From Flaviramulus_B aquimarinus (GTDB lineage: Bacteria; Bacteroidota; Bacteroidia; Flavobacteriales; Flavobacteriaceae), in the NCBI RefSeq assembly GCF_039543205.1, contig NZ_BAABJH010000001.1, forward strand, positions 558,001 through 622,000: DNA of 64,000 nucleotides, read 5' to 3'. Shown in pieces: positions 25,777-33,639 of the stretch (position 1 is its first letter; every line of letters begins with the position of its first letter). The position numbers and the translations under genes were made by a program. The notes beneath the pieces were generated by a model. It was not told the origin of the DNA and made no database searches. It worked only from the letters and a program-made list of their open reading frames with translations.

Positions 25777-26958
25777 TTGAATATATCCATTTTAAATACA
25801 GATGTTCAAAAATTTATAAATAACAATTTACTGTCTAATATCCCTACACTTCTTTTAAAAGGGACTTCATTTTACAATATAGAAACCAAAGAAGTTATAG
25901 AACAAATTGAAGCAAAAAAGCGCTGCAAAATAAAATTACCAACATGGTTTAATTGCGAAAACATATATTATCCAAACAAACTAAATATTGAACAAACCTC
26001 TTCTGAAATAACAGCTAAATACAAATCAGAATTAATTAAAGGGCATTCAATAATAGACTTAACTGGAGGTTTTGGCGTAGATTGTTTTTACTTCTCAAAA
26101 CGATTTAAAACCGTTGAACATTGTGAAATAAACAAAACACTTTCAAGTATTGTAGGTCACAATTATAATCAACTAGACGCTCAAAACATAAAAACAATCC
26201 AGACTGATGGTATCCATCATGTATCCACTTTAAAAAAAACATACGATTGGATATACATTGACCCTTCAAGGCGTCATAATACTAAAGGAAAAGTGTTCTT
26301 TTTGAAGGATTGTTTACCTGATATCCCAAAACATTTAGATATACTTTTTGAGCATTCTAAAAACATAATGATTAAAACATCGCCTTTATTGGATTTATCT
26401 GTTGGTATTAGCGAATTAAAGTATGTAAAAAGCATTCATATTGTTGCCATAAATAATGAAGTGAAAGAGCTACTATGGATTTTAGAAGCTAATTTTAACA
26501 AACCAATTTCTATAGAAACCATAAATATAAAAAAAGAAGCTAATCAACTTTTTAAGTTTTATTTAGAATACAAAAAACAAACCGAATCCAAGTACAGTTT
26601 GCCACTTACCTATTTATACGAGCCAAATGCTGCCGTTTTAAAAGCTGGAGCTTTTAATCAAATTTCTGAACAATTGGGAATTTATAAACTTCACAAACAT
26701 TCGCACCTATACACTAGCAATAAACGCATTGATTTTCCAGGAAGGGTTTTTAAAATTAATAAGGTCATTTCCTACAATAGAAAAGAACTTAAAAAATCAT
26801 CCATTACAAAAGCTAACATTACAACTCGAAACTTTCCTGAAACAGTCCAACAAATAAGAAAAAAACTTAAAATAAGTGATGGCGGGGATAGTTATTTGTT
26901 TTTTACTACTGATATTGATGATAATAAAATTATAGTATTAACTTCAAAAATATACTAA
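25777..26958 (+). CDS. Class I SAM-dependent methyltransferase with THUMP-like region
   Basis: 393 residues. An N-terminal helical part (1-85) with KLPTWFNCENIYYPNKLNIE leads into a Rossmann SAM-binding domain. Motif I is SIIDLTGGFGVDCFYFSKRF at about 90-109, the acidic end of strand 2 is EHCEIN, and motif IV is IYIDPSRR near 165. The C-terminal third (about 280-393) resembles the THUMP-like fold, with YLYEPNAAVLKAGAF and RVFKINK. The layout resembles the eukaryotic trimethylguanosine synthase type used in bacteria on rRNA or tRNA, so an RNA substrate is likely. The start is TTG at 25777, 8 bp after the permease stop; no ATG lies upstream in frame. It ends just before a bidirectional hairpin and tRNA-Arg. 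Confidence 0.8.
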   Translation: MNISILNTDVQKFINNNLLSNIPTLLLKGTSFYNIETKEVIEQIEAKKRCKIKLPTWFNCENIYYPNKLNIEQTSSEITAKYKSELIKGHSIIDLTGGFGVDCFYFSKRFKTVEHCEINKTLSSIVGHNYNQLDAQNIKTIQTDGIHHVSTLKKTYDWIYIDPSRRHNTKGKVFFLKDCLPDIPKHLDILFEHSKNIMIKTSPLLDLSVGISELKYVKSIHIVAINNEVKELLWILEANFNKPISIETINIKKEANQLFKFYLEYKKQTESKYSLPLTYLYEPNAAVLKAGAFNQISEQLGIYKLHKHSHLYTSNKRIDFPGRVFKINKVISYNRKELKKSSITKANITTRNFPETVQQIRKKLKISDGGDSYLFFTTDIDDNKIIVLTSKIY

Positions 26959-26962
26959 ACAA

Positions 26963-26996
26963 AAAAGCCTTAACATTTTCATGTTAAAGCTTTTTG
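26963..26996. terminator. Bidirectional terminator between the methyltransferase gene and tRNA-Arg
   Basis: The arm AAAAGCCTTAACAT (26963-26976) pairs with ATGTTAAAGCTTTT (26981-26994) with one mismatch around a TTTC loop. A U-run follows on both strands, five U on plus and six on minus. It can stop the methyltransferase transcript from the left and the tRNA transcript from the right. Confidence 0.7.
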
Positions 26997-27070
26997 TGAG
27001 CCCTGAAGGATTCGAACCTTCGACCGCCTCCTTAGAAGGGAGGTGCTCTATCCAGCTGAGCTAAGAGCCC
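26997..27070 (-). tRNA. tRNA-Arg (anticodon TCT)
   Basis: A complete cloverleaf on the minus strand. The acceptor stem GGGCTCT pairs with AGGGCTC through two G-U pairs. Then come TA, a D-stem GCTC/GAGC with an AGCTGGATA loop region, and an anticodon stem CCTCC/GGAGG around loop CTTCTAA, giving TCT. The variable region is CGGTC, and the T-arm GAAGG/CCTTC encloses the TTCGAAT loop. The discriminator is A73 and CCA is not encoded. It reads AGA codons, abundant in this AT-rich genome. A TATATTTG -7-type box lies on the minus strand at 27109-27102, giving a leader of about 27 nt. Confidence 0.97.
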
Positions 27071-27101
27071 TCATAGAAAACATTTTTGTTTTCTTGGTTT
27101 G

Positions 27102-27109
27102 CAAATATA
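27102..27109 (-). promoter_or_regulatory. Candidate -7 box TATATTTG of the tRNA-Arg gene
   Basis: TATATTTG on the minus strand, 31 bp before the first base of the tRNA. It matches the TAnnTTTG consensus, but no TTG stands at -33 spacing. The symporter gene ends further right at 27165, so the tRNA needs either this promoter or readthrough. Confidence 0.4.
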
Positions 27110-27164
27110 AAATTAACTATATATCTAACCAAAAGAAATGTTTTTTATTTTAAACCATGCTATT

Positions 27165-28793
27165 CTACCAGAACAAACAGTATAAAACGGTTAATAAAAT
27201 ACAAACCGCAATAGAACCTATATTAAACAAAGGTGATGTTTTAAATAAATCTTTAGTAATTTTAATACCTTTTGGATCATCCGCTCCTTTATTTTGCACA
27301 TTACTCATTATAACGATTATAATCATAGTCAATATCGCTGTAATTCCCATTTGATGCATCCAAGGTTCAAATACAGGAATTGGTATAAACTTAAGAGCTA
27401 ATGCAATTGGAATAGATAAAACAGCCCCCCAAATAGCGGCATTGTTTGTTGTTTTCTTCCAAAATAGCCCTAATATAAATACTGCTAAAATACCTGGACT
27501 TACAATACCTGTATACTCTTGTATAAATTGAAATGCTTGATCAATTCCTCCTAAAAGTGGTGCAACAATTACTGCAATGATTAATGCAATGGCTGCAGAA
27601 ATTCGTCCAACATTTACTGTTGTTTTATCATCAGCCTTTTTGTTTATGTATTGCTTGTAAATATCCATTGTGAATATAGTAGACGTAGAATTTAGCATGG
27701 ATGCTAAAGAGGATACAACGGCAGCAGCTAAAGCAGCAAAAGCCACGCCCTTAAGCCCTGTCGGTAAAAACTGTAATAACCATGGATAAGCTTTATCTGC
27801 TTGTTCAGTAGATGGCATGTTTAGCATACCTACTTCTCCTAAATTAGCCATAATTGAAGGGTCGTTTACCATTACATAAGCAGCAATACCAGGAATAACA
27901 ACAATTAAAGGGATAATAAGCTTTAAAAATGCTGCTAATAAGATACCTTTTTGTGATTCCTTTAATGATTTGGCAGCTAATGTTCTTTGAATAATATACT
28001 GGTTAAAACCCCAATAGTATAAATTAGCAACCCATAAACCACCTACCAAGACCCATATGCCTGGAAGGTTTATATAGTTATCATTAGTCTCTTCTAATAT
28101 CATATGAAATTTTTCTGGAGCTGCTTCCCATACTTTAGAAAATCCAACTAAAACACCTTCTCCTCCAGATACAGTATTTAAAGCTAAGTATGTAGTTACC
28201 AAACCACCTAAAACTAAAAACACTACCTGAATAACATCTGTCCATGCCACTGCAGATAACCCACCGTATAATGAATATGCCGCAGCAAATAGTGCCAAAC
28301 CTACAATAGCATACATCATATCTACGCCCATGATAGTTTCAATAGCTAAACCACCTAAATATAATACCGACGCTAGATTAACAAATATGTAAAGTGCCAA
28401 CCAAAATACAGCCAAAATTGTTTTAAGATTTGTTGAAAAGCGTTTTTCAACAAACTCTGGAATTGTGTAAAGACCTTTTTCTATAAAAATGGGCAAGAAA
28501 TACTTACCAACAATTATCAATGTTAAAGCTGCCATCCATTCATAAGATGCTATTGCTATACCCAGAGCAAATCCAGATCCTGACATACCAATAAATTGTT
28601 CTGCCGATATATTAGCTGCAATTAATGATGTACCTATAGCCCACCATGGTAAAGATTTACTTGCTAAAAAGTAATCTTCGGCATTTTTTTGGTGCCCCTC
28701 TTTATCTCGAGATACCCACAACCCCACTCCTAAAATTAAAATAGCATAAGCAATAAAGACTACATAGTCCCACATTTCAAATCCTGCTGTCAT
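27165..28793 (-). CDS. Sodium/sugar (SSS family) symporter, probable galactose importer
   Basis: 542 residues from the ATG at 28793. A TTG 39 bp upstream also gives an open frame, but its 13 extra residues are non-conserved. About 13-14 membrane helices. SSS-family landmarks are DYVVFIAYAILILGVGLWVS, AEDYFLASKSLPWWAIG, SLIAANISAEQFIGMSGSGF and YKQYINKKADDKTTVNVGRI. The GSGFA and ISAEQ region resembles vSGLT-type Na+/galactose carriers. The gene diverges from the GntR-galM-galK-galT operon across 144 bp, which strongly suggests galactose (or another hexose entering the Leloir path) as substrate and shared control. It sits in the inner membrane. A related sugar such as glucose or xylose cannot be ruled out from sequence alone. 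Confidence 0.9.
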   Translation of the reverse strand: MTAGFEMWDYVVFIAYAILILGVGLWVSRDKEGHQKNAEDYFLASKSLPWWAIGTSLIAANISAEQFIGMSGSGFALGIAIASYEWMAALTLIIVGKYFLPIFIEKGLYTIPEFVEKRFSTNLKTILAVFWLALYIFVNLASVLYLGGLAIETIMGVDMMYAIVGLALFAAAYSLYGGLSAVAWTDVIQVVFLVLGGLVTTYLALNTVSGGEGVLVGFSKVWEAAPEKFHMILEETNDNYINLPGIWVLVGGLWVANLYYWGFNQYIIQRTLAAKSLKESQKGILLAAFLKLIIPLIVVIPGIAAYVMVNDPSIMANLGEVGMLNMPSTEQADKAYPWLLQFLPTGLKGVAFAALAAAVVSSLASMLNSTSTIFTMDIYKQYINKKADDKTTVNVGRISAAIALIIAVIVAPLLGGIDQAFQFIQEYTGIVSPGILAVFILGLFWKKTTNNAAIWGAVLSIPIALALKFIPIPVFEPWMHQMGITAILTMIIIVIMSNVQNKGADDPKGIKITKDLFKTSPLFNIGSIAVCILLTVLYCLFW

Positions 28794-28881
28794 AATAAAA
28801 ATAATTAGTTTGATTAGTAAATAAGAGCCCAATATAGAAATTAAATTTTAAAAAACTATGCATTTTGAACAAAAAAACCAA

Positions 28882-28897
28882 ACTAGTAGGGTCTAGT
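28882..28897. promoter_or_regulatory. Candidate operator of the galactose-locus GntR regulator
   Basis: Inverted repeat ACTAG-TAGGGT-CTAGT in the divergent symporter/regulator gap, just upstream of the -7 box of the regulator gene. Its position between the two transcription units suits a regulator that controls both. It is an inference from symmetry and place only. Confidence 0.35.
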
Positions 28898-28917
28898 ATG
28901 TTTTAATATTTTTTTTA

Positions 28918-28925
28918 TATATTTG
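28918..28925 (+). promoter_or_regulatory. Candidate -7 box TATATTTG of the galactose operon
   Basis: TATATTTG matches TAnnTTTG and ends 12 nt before the ATG of the GntR gene at 28938, so the leader would be only about 8 nt. No TTG lies at the normal -33 distance; the place is taken by the candidate operator, which would suit an activator- or repressor-dependent promoter. Confidence 0.4.
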
Positions 28926-28937
28926 TAATCAATTATT

Positions 28938-29930
28938 ATGATAAAAATTAAAAAAAAAATAGGAGTTCCTAAATACAAACAAATTATTAATTCAATAGAA
29001 GAATTAATAATTTCTGGTGTTTTAAAAAAAGGAGACCAAATACCCTCAATTAATAAAATTAAAAACGACCATAAGCTTTCTAGAGATACCGTATTGATGG
29101 CTTTTAACGAGTTGAAAAACAGAGGTATTATACAATCTGTCGTGGGTAAAGGTTATTATATATCAAGTGAAAATGTAAACGTCACCCAAAAAATATTTCT
29201 GCTTTTTGATGAACTTAACTCATTTAAAGAAGATTTATACAACTCGTTTTTAGAAAGTATGGGGAGCAATATTCAAGTTGATATTTATTTTCATCATTTT
29301 AACAAAAATATTTTCAGCAAACTCATTAATGACAATTTAGGAGTATATAATTACTATGTAATAATGCCTGCTAATTTGAGTAATACAAATGAAGACATAC
29401 AAAAGCTTCCCAATGGTAAAGTTTACATTTTAGATCAAATTCATGAAGACTTGTCTCATTATCCCGCAGTATATCAAAATTTTGAAAAAGCGCTTTATAA
29501 CAATCTCAACAAAGCCCTTGATTTAATAGAAGAATATAAAAAACTAGTTTTAATTTTTCCAGAAGACAAACAACCACAAGGTATTCTTAAAGGGTTTACT
29601 TTATTCTGTAAAGAACACAAGTTTCCATTTGAAGTTATTAACTCATTTCAAAATAAAAATTTAGAAAAAGGCGAATTATATATAATACCCGATGATAAAA
29701 TATTACTAAGAGTTATTAAAAAAATGAAACAAGACAAATTAACTCTATCAAAAGATATTGGAGTCATATCATATAACGACACACTACTTAAAGAGATAGT
29801 AGAAGGAGGTATTACCACTATTTCCACAGATTTTAAAAGTATGGGGAAACGCTTAGCTGAAATGATATTGAATAAAGATACACTACAAATAGAAAACCCA
29901 AATGATTTAATAGTTAGAAACTCATTATAA
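28938..29930 (+). CDS. GntR-type regulator with LacI-like sugar-binding domain
   Basis: 330 residues. The first 75 form a GntR winged helix-turn-helix: YKQIINSIEELIISGVLKKG, then DQIPSINKIKNDHKLSRDTV and LKNRGIIQSVVGKGYYI. The rest (about 85-330) resembles a periplasmic-binding-protein/LacI ligand domain, with KIFLLFDELN, NYYVIMPANLSNT, IGVISYNDTLLKEI and ITTISTDFKSMGKRLAEMIL. This AraR-like chimera usually binds a sugar or sugar phosphate and releases DNA on binding. It is the first gene of an operon with galM, galK and galT (gaps of 9, 21 and 22 bp) and diverges from the symporter gene, so galactose is the most likely effector. The N-terminus is unusually lysine-rich. Confidence 0.9.
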   Translation: MIKIKKKIGVPKYKQIINSIEELIISGVLKKGDQIPSINKIKNDHKLSRDTVLMAFNELKNRGIIQSVVGKGYYISSENVNVTQKIFLLFDELNSFKEDLYNSFLESMGSNIQVDIYFHHFNKNIFSKLINDNLGVYNYYVIMPANLSNTNEDIQKLPNGKVYILDQIHEDLSHYPAVYQNFEKALYNNLNKALDLIEEYKKLVLIFPEDKQPQGILKGFTLFCKEHKFPFEVINSFQNKNLEKGELYIIPDDKILLRVIKKMKQDKLTLSKDIGVISYNDTLLKEIVEGGITTISTDFKSMGKRLAEMILNKDTLQIENPNDLIVRNSL

Positions 29931-29939
29931 TCTATATGA

Positions 29940-30824
29940 ATGTTTAGCATTACACAAAACAAAGATTTAAACTTTTTAGCAATAGAAAATCCTAAAAAAA
30001 AACTGTACGCTAAAATTTCCCTAAATGATGGTGCTAGTTTACAGAGTTTAACTTTAAAGGGACATACATTAATTGAAGATTTAACCCCTTTAAAATATAA
30101 TAGTTCTTATGCTTCTTCTATTCTATTTCCTTTTGCAAACAGAATAAAGGATGGAACATATCCCTTTGAAGATAAAGTATATCAGTTAGAGAAAAATCAA
30201 GAAGAAGAAAACAATGCTATACATGGCTTAGTTTACAATAAAACCTTCCAAGTCATTGAAAAAGTTATTTATAAAGATTTCGCTTCAATTAAGTTAGAAT
30301 ATAACGAAACTAGTAATTCAATTGGTTTTCCTTACACGTATAAAATTCAATTAGAGTATATTTTTTCAGATATTGATTTTAGTCTGAATGTCTCAGTAAA
30401 AAATACGAGCTCTAAAGCATTTCCGTTTACAATTGGATGGCATCCCTATTTTTTAAGTGACAATTTATACAATAGTTCTCTAAATTTTATTAGCTCACAA
30501 AAAATAATTATTGGAGACAGAAACATTACAACTGGTATTGAAAATATAGAGTTAATAAACACATTCGAAATTAAGGATAAGCAATTAGATGATTGCTGGA
30601 TATTAGACTCAAATAACATAACATTTATTACACCAAAATATCAATTATTGATTTCTTCTTCTGTAAAAAATAATTTTTTACAACTCTATACACCTCCTAA
30701 ATCTAATACTATAGCTATTGAACCCACAACTGGCGTTTCTGATAGTTTTAATAATAAAATAGGTTTAAAAGTTTTAAATGCTAATGACATCTATAATCTT
30801 ACGTGGAACCTAAAAATTAAATAA
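29940..30824 (+). CDS. galM: Aldose 1-epimerase family protein (galactose mutarotase)
   Basis: 294 residues of the galactose-mutarotase-like beta-sandwich. Substrate-binding residues can be seen: N67-R68 in FPFANRIKDG, H95 in AIHGLVYNKTF, the acid H168 in IGWHPYF and the base E261 in AIEPTTGVSDSFNN. It interconverts the alpha and beta anomers of galactose so that GalK receives its preferred form. It lies 9 bp after the regulator gene and 21 bp before galK. It is somewhat shorter than E. coli GalM and closer to the YihR/YeaD-like aldose-epimerase group, so a broader sugar range is possible, but the operon supports galactose. Confidence 0.92.
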   Translation: MFSITQNKDLNFLAIENPKKKLYAKISLNDGASLQSLTLKGHTLIEDLTPLKYNSSYASSILFPFANRIKDGTYPFEDKVYQLEKNQEEENNAIHGLVYNKTFQVIEKVIYKDFASIKLEYNETSNSIGFPYTYKIQLEYIFSDIDFSLNVSVKNTSSKAFPFTIGWHPYFLSDNLYNSSLNFISSQKIIIGDRNITTGIENIELINTFEIKDKQLDDCWILDSNNITFITPKYQLLISSSVKNNFLQLYTPPKSNTIAIEPTTGVSDSFNNKIGLKVLNANDIYNLTWNLKIK

Positions 30825-30845
30825 CAACTAAAGCAAAGAGTTAAT

Positions 30846-31994
30846 ATGAGTGTTAAATTAATTAATGATGTAAAAGAAACATTTATAAAAACATTTAAAA
30901 CAGAACCGCTTTTAATTTTTTCGCCTGGAAGAATTAATATTATTGGCGAACACACCGATTATAATGATGGATTTGTATTTCCAGCTGCAGTAGATAAAGG
31001 TATAGCAGCAGCTATTCAAAAAACAAACGCAGGCATTTCTACTGCTTATGCTTTAGATATGGATAGTAAAATTGAATTTGTTTTAGATAAATTAAAACCT
31101 TCAGCTGAAGGAAGTTGGGAAAACTATGTATTTGGAGTTGTCGCCGAAATTCAAAATCGAAACAAAGTAGTAGATAACTTTAATATTGTTTTTAAAGGTA
31201 ATATCCCTGGTGGTGCCGGTATGTCATCATCAGCTGCATTAGAAAACAGTGTGGTTTTTGGTTTAAATACACTTTTTAATTTAGAGCTTACAAAACACGA
31301 AATGATATTAATATCACAAAAAGCCGAACATAATTATGTTGGTGTTAAATGTGGTATTATGGATCAATATGCCAGTATGTTTGGTATAAAAAACAACGCA
31401 TTACTCTTAGACTGTAGAACCATTCAATCTAAATCGTATGAAATAGATTTTAAAGATCATCAATTAATGCTAATTAACACCAATGTTAAACATAGTTTAT
31501 CTGATAGCGCTTATAATGATAGACGTTCTGCTTGCGAAAGTATTGCTGAAATGTTGGGTGTAAAAGCACTAAGAGATGCAACAGTAATAGATTTGGAAAC
31601 CATAAAAGATAAAGTAACTCCAGAAAATTTTCAAAAGGCTCTTTATGTCATACAAGAAAACAATAGAGCTGTTATGGCTTCAAAAGCTATTGAAGATAAC
31701 GATTTGGAAACCTTAGGGGCTTTAATTTTTCAATCACATAATGGATTACAGCATCAATATAAAGTAAGTTGTGACGAATTAGATTTTTTAGTAGGCCTAG
31801 CCAAATCTAATGACAATGTATTAGGTGCAAGAATGATGGGTGGTGGTTTTGGCGGTTGCACAATTAATTTAGTAGCCAAAAGTGAAGCAAAAGCATTTAC
31901 TGAATTTGCCTGTAATGCTTATAATAACACCTTTAATAAATTATGTTCTGTTTACTTTATAGAACTTTCGGAAGGTACACGCTTAGTAAAATAA
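30846..31994 (+). CDS. galK: Galactokinase
   Basis: 382 residues of the GHMP kinase superfamily, with all three motifs in place. Motif 1, SPGRINIIGEHTDYNDG at 26-42, is the galactokinase signature with GEHTDYN. Motif 2 is the ATP-binding GGAGMSSSAALE near 121. Motif 3 is MMGGGFGGCTINLV near 337. IMDQYASMFG and DCRTIQ around 175-195 contain the catalytic aspartate region. It phosphorylates galactose to galactose-1-phosphate with ATP. The 22-bp gap to galT and the upstream mutarotase gene give a standard Leloir order, and there are no unusual substitutions. Confidence 0.97.
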   Translation: MSVKLINDVKETFIKTFKTEPLLIFSPGRINIIGEHTDYNDGFVFPAAVDKGIAAAIQKTNAGISTAYALDMDSKIEFVLDKLKPSAEGSWENYVFGVVAEIQNRNKVVDNFNIVFKGNIPGGAGMSSSAALENSVVFGLNTLFNLELTKHEMILISQKAEHNYVGVKCGIMDQYASMFGIKNNALLLDCRTIQSKSYEIDFKDHQLMLINTNVKHSLSDSAYNDRRSACESIAEMLGVKALRDATVIDLETIKDKVTPENFQKALYVIQENNRAVMASKAIEDNDLETLGALIFQSHNGLQHQYKVSCDELDFLVGLAKSNDNVLGARMMGGGFGGCTINLVAKSEAKAFTEFACNAYNNTFNKLCSVYFIELSEGTRLVK

Positions 31995-32016
31995 TTAACA
32001 ATAATATAATTTAGAA

Positions 32017-33036
32017 ATGAATACCGATTTACAAGATTATTCGCATAAACGTTTTAATATATTAACTGGCGAATGGGTTTTAGTATCACCACACAGAGCA
32101 AAAAGACCATGGCAAGGACAAAATGAAGCTATTTCAAATGAAGCGAGACCAACATATGATAAAACATGTTATTTATGCGCAGGAAACACAAGAATTAACG
32201 GTGAAATAAATCCAAAATATAAAGATGTATTTGTTTTTACTAACGATTTCGCCGCACTTCAAAGTGATTCAAAATCATTTAATGTTAATGATAGACTTCT
32301 ATTAGCACAAAGTGAAACTGGTATATGTAAGGTGATATGTTTTAGCCCAGACCACTCAAAAAGTTTAGCTCATATGTCCCCTAGTGAAATTCAAAAAGTT
32401 GTATTCGCATGGCAAAAAGAATATGCAGTATTAGCTAAAAACCCAAATATTAATTACATTCAAATATTTGAAAACAAAGGTGCTGTTATGGGCTGTAGCA
32501 ATCCACATCCACATGGACAAATTTGGAGTCAATCAACACTACCTAATGAAGTTGATAAGAAAAACACACAACAACTAAACTACTATAATAAAAACAACAG
32601 CAGTCTATTAGGTGACTATCTAGCACAAGAATTAGAAAAACAAGAACGTATTATTCTTGAAAATGATGAATTTGTAGTTTTAGTTCCATTTTGGGCAATA
32701 TGGCCTTTTGAAGCTATGATTGTTCCTAAAAAACAACAAGCAAACATATTAGAGATGAATGATAATGATACTTTACAATATGGCGAAGCCATTTCGGTTA
32801 TCACTAAAGCCTATGATAAATTATTTAATACGTCGTTCCCTTATTCTAGTGGTATCCATCAAGCACCAACAGATAGCAATGAAAACAAACATTGGCACTG
32901 GCATATGAGCTTTTATCCCCCGTTATTAAGAAGTGCAACCGTTAAGAAATTTATGGTAGGTTATGAAATGTTCGGTTCTCCTCAAAGAGATATTACTGCA
33001 GAAACTGCTGTAAAAATGCTTCGAGAATTATTGTAG
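32017..33036 (+). CDS. galT: Galactose-1-phosphate uridylyltransferase
   Basis: 339 residues of the HIT superfamily GalT family. The metal ligands C51 and C54 lie in CYLCAGNTRINGE. The active-site nucleophile is H166 in SNPHPHGQIWSQSTLP, where H164-P-H166 is the GalT HPH motif. The C-terminal HWHWHMSFYPPLLRS provides the second metal site and substrate contacts. It swaps UMP between UDP-glucose and galactose-1-phosphate. It is the last gene of the operon; UDP-galactose 4-epimerase (galE), needed to regenerate UDP-glucose, is not encoded in this window. A short hairpin (33043-33064) follows the stop as a weak terminator candidate. Confidence 0.97.
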   Translation: MNTDLQDYSHKRFNILTGEWVLVSPHRAKRPWQGQNEAISNEARPTYDKTCYLCAGNTRINGEINPKYKDVFVFTNDFAALQSDSKSFNVNDRLLLAQSETGICKVICFSPDHSKSLAHMSPSEIQKVVFAWQKEYAVLAKNPNINYIQIFENKGAVMGCSNPHPHGQIWSQSTLPNEVDKKNTQQLNYYNKNNSSLLGDYLAQELEKQERIILENDEFVVLVPFWAIWPFEAMIVPKKQQANILEMNDNDTLQYGEAISVITKAYDKLFNTSFPYSSGIHQAPTDSNENKHWHWHMSFYPPLLRSATVKKFMVGYEMFGSPQRDITAETAVKMLRELL

Positions 33037-33042
33037 CCTGAA

Positions 33043-33064
33043 TAGAAAGATTTGAGGCTTTCTA
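33043..33064 (+). terminator. Weak hairpin after galT
   Basis: TAGAAAG (33043-33049) and CTTTCTA (33058-33064) form a 7-bp stem with an 8-nt loop, 7 bp after the galT stop. The following AAAAGTAATATTTT is not a clean U-run, so termination would be inefficient or factor-dependent. Confidence 0.35.
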
Positions 33065-33115
33065 AAAGTAATATTTTAGGGTTAAGTAATAAGAATGCCT
33101 TACTTTTGCATTTTT

Positions 33116-33159
33116 TATACCAATTTGGTTATGCTACATTTCATAATTAAATTGGTATA
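33116..33159. repeat. 11-bp perfect inverted repeat upstream of the thioesterase gene
   Basis: TATACCAATTT (33116-33126) and AAATTGGTATA (33149-33159) are perfect reverse complements separated by 22 nt. They lie between a TACTTTTG -7-type box (33101-33108) and the thioesterase ATG at 33182, so in RNA they would form a 5'-leader hairpin. There is no U-run. A small intergenic repeat or a regulatory hairpin are both possible. Confidence 0.5.
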
Positions 33160-33181
33160 ACATAGTCTCATTTATTTTAGA

Positions 33182-33571
33182 ATGAATACATACGAAATAA
33201 CTTTAGTAGTAACTAAAGAATACATAGACGATTTAAACCATGTAAATAATGTGCATTATGTCCAATGGGTTCAAAATATAGCAAAAGCACATTGGCAATC
33301 AAAAGCTTCTGAAGATATACAAACCCAATACAGTTGGTTTTTAATGTCACATTTTATTGAATATAAAAGTGCTGCATTTTTAAACGACCTTATAAAAATT
33401 AAAACCTATGTTGAAAAGTCCGAGGGCTTAACCAGTACTCGGATTGTTGAAATGTATAATGAAAACACAAACAAATTGCTAGCAAAATCCGAAACTAAAT
33501 GGTGCTTTATGAATGCTAAAAGCGGACGTCCAACAAGAATTACAAAAGAAATAGTTGATTTATTTTATTAA
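33182..33571 (+). CDS. Acyl-CoA thioesterase, hot-dog fold (4HBT)
   Basis: 129 residues, the usual length of YbgC/FadM-like hot-dog thioesterases. The catalytic aspartate motif is visible as YIDDLNHVNNVHYVQWV, with D17 and the following N-H-V-N-N loop. The long helix AKAHW and the strand HFIEYKSAAFLNDLIKIKTYV complete the fold, and the C-terminal KSETKWCFMNAKSGRPTRI is typical. It hydrolyses acyl-CoA thioesters of unknown chain. It may be transcribed from a -7-like box at 33101-33108 with a hairpin-containing leader, and lies upstream of a beta-helix lipoprotein gene that is 68 bp away. A physiological partner cannot be named. Confidence 0.88.
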   Translation: MNTYEITLVVTKEYIDDLNHVNNVHYVQWVQNIAKAHWQSKASEDIQTQYSWFLMSHFIEYKSAAFLNDLIKIKTYVEKSEGLTSTRIVEMYNENTNKLLAKSETKWCFMNAKSGRPTRITKEIVDLFY

Positions 33572-33639
33572 TTCACCCATAACATACTAAATCATAATTT
33601 CAAAAGTTATATTTTTATCGTTCAAAACCCATCATTTTA

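Noticed and set aside
28794..28832. TTG-started extension of the sugar symporter
   Set aside because: The extra 13 residues lie upstream of the conserved SSS-family N-terminus, which starts at the ATG at 28793.
29648..29962. 104-codon minus-strand ORF across the GntR/galM junction
   Set aside because: Antisense shadow of two conserved genes, with no motif.
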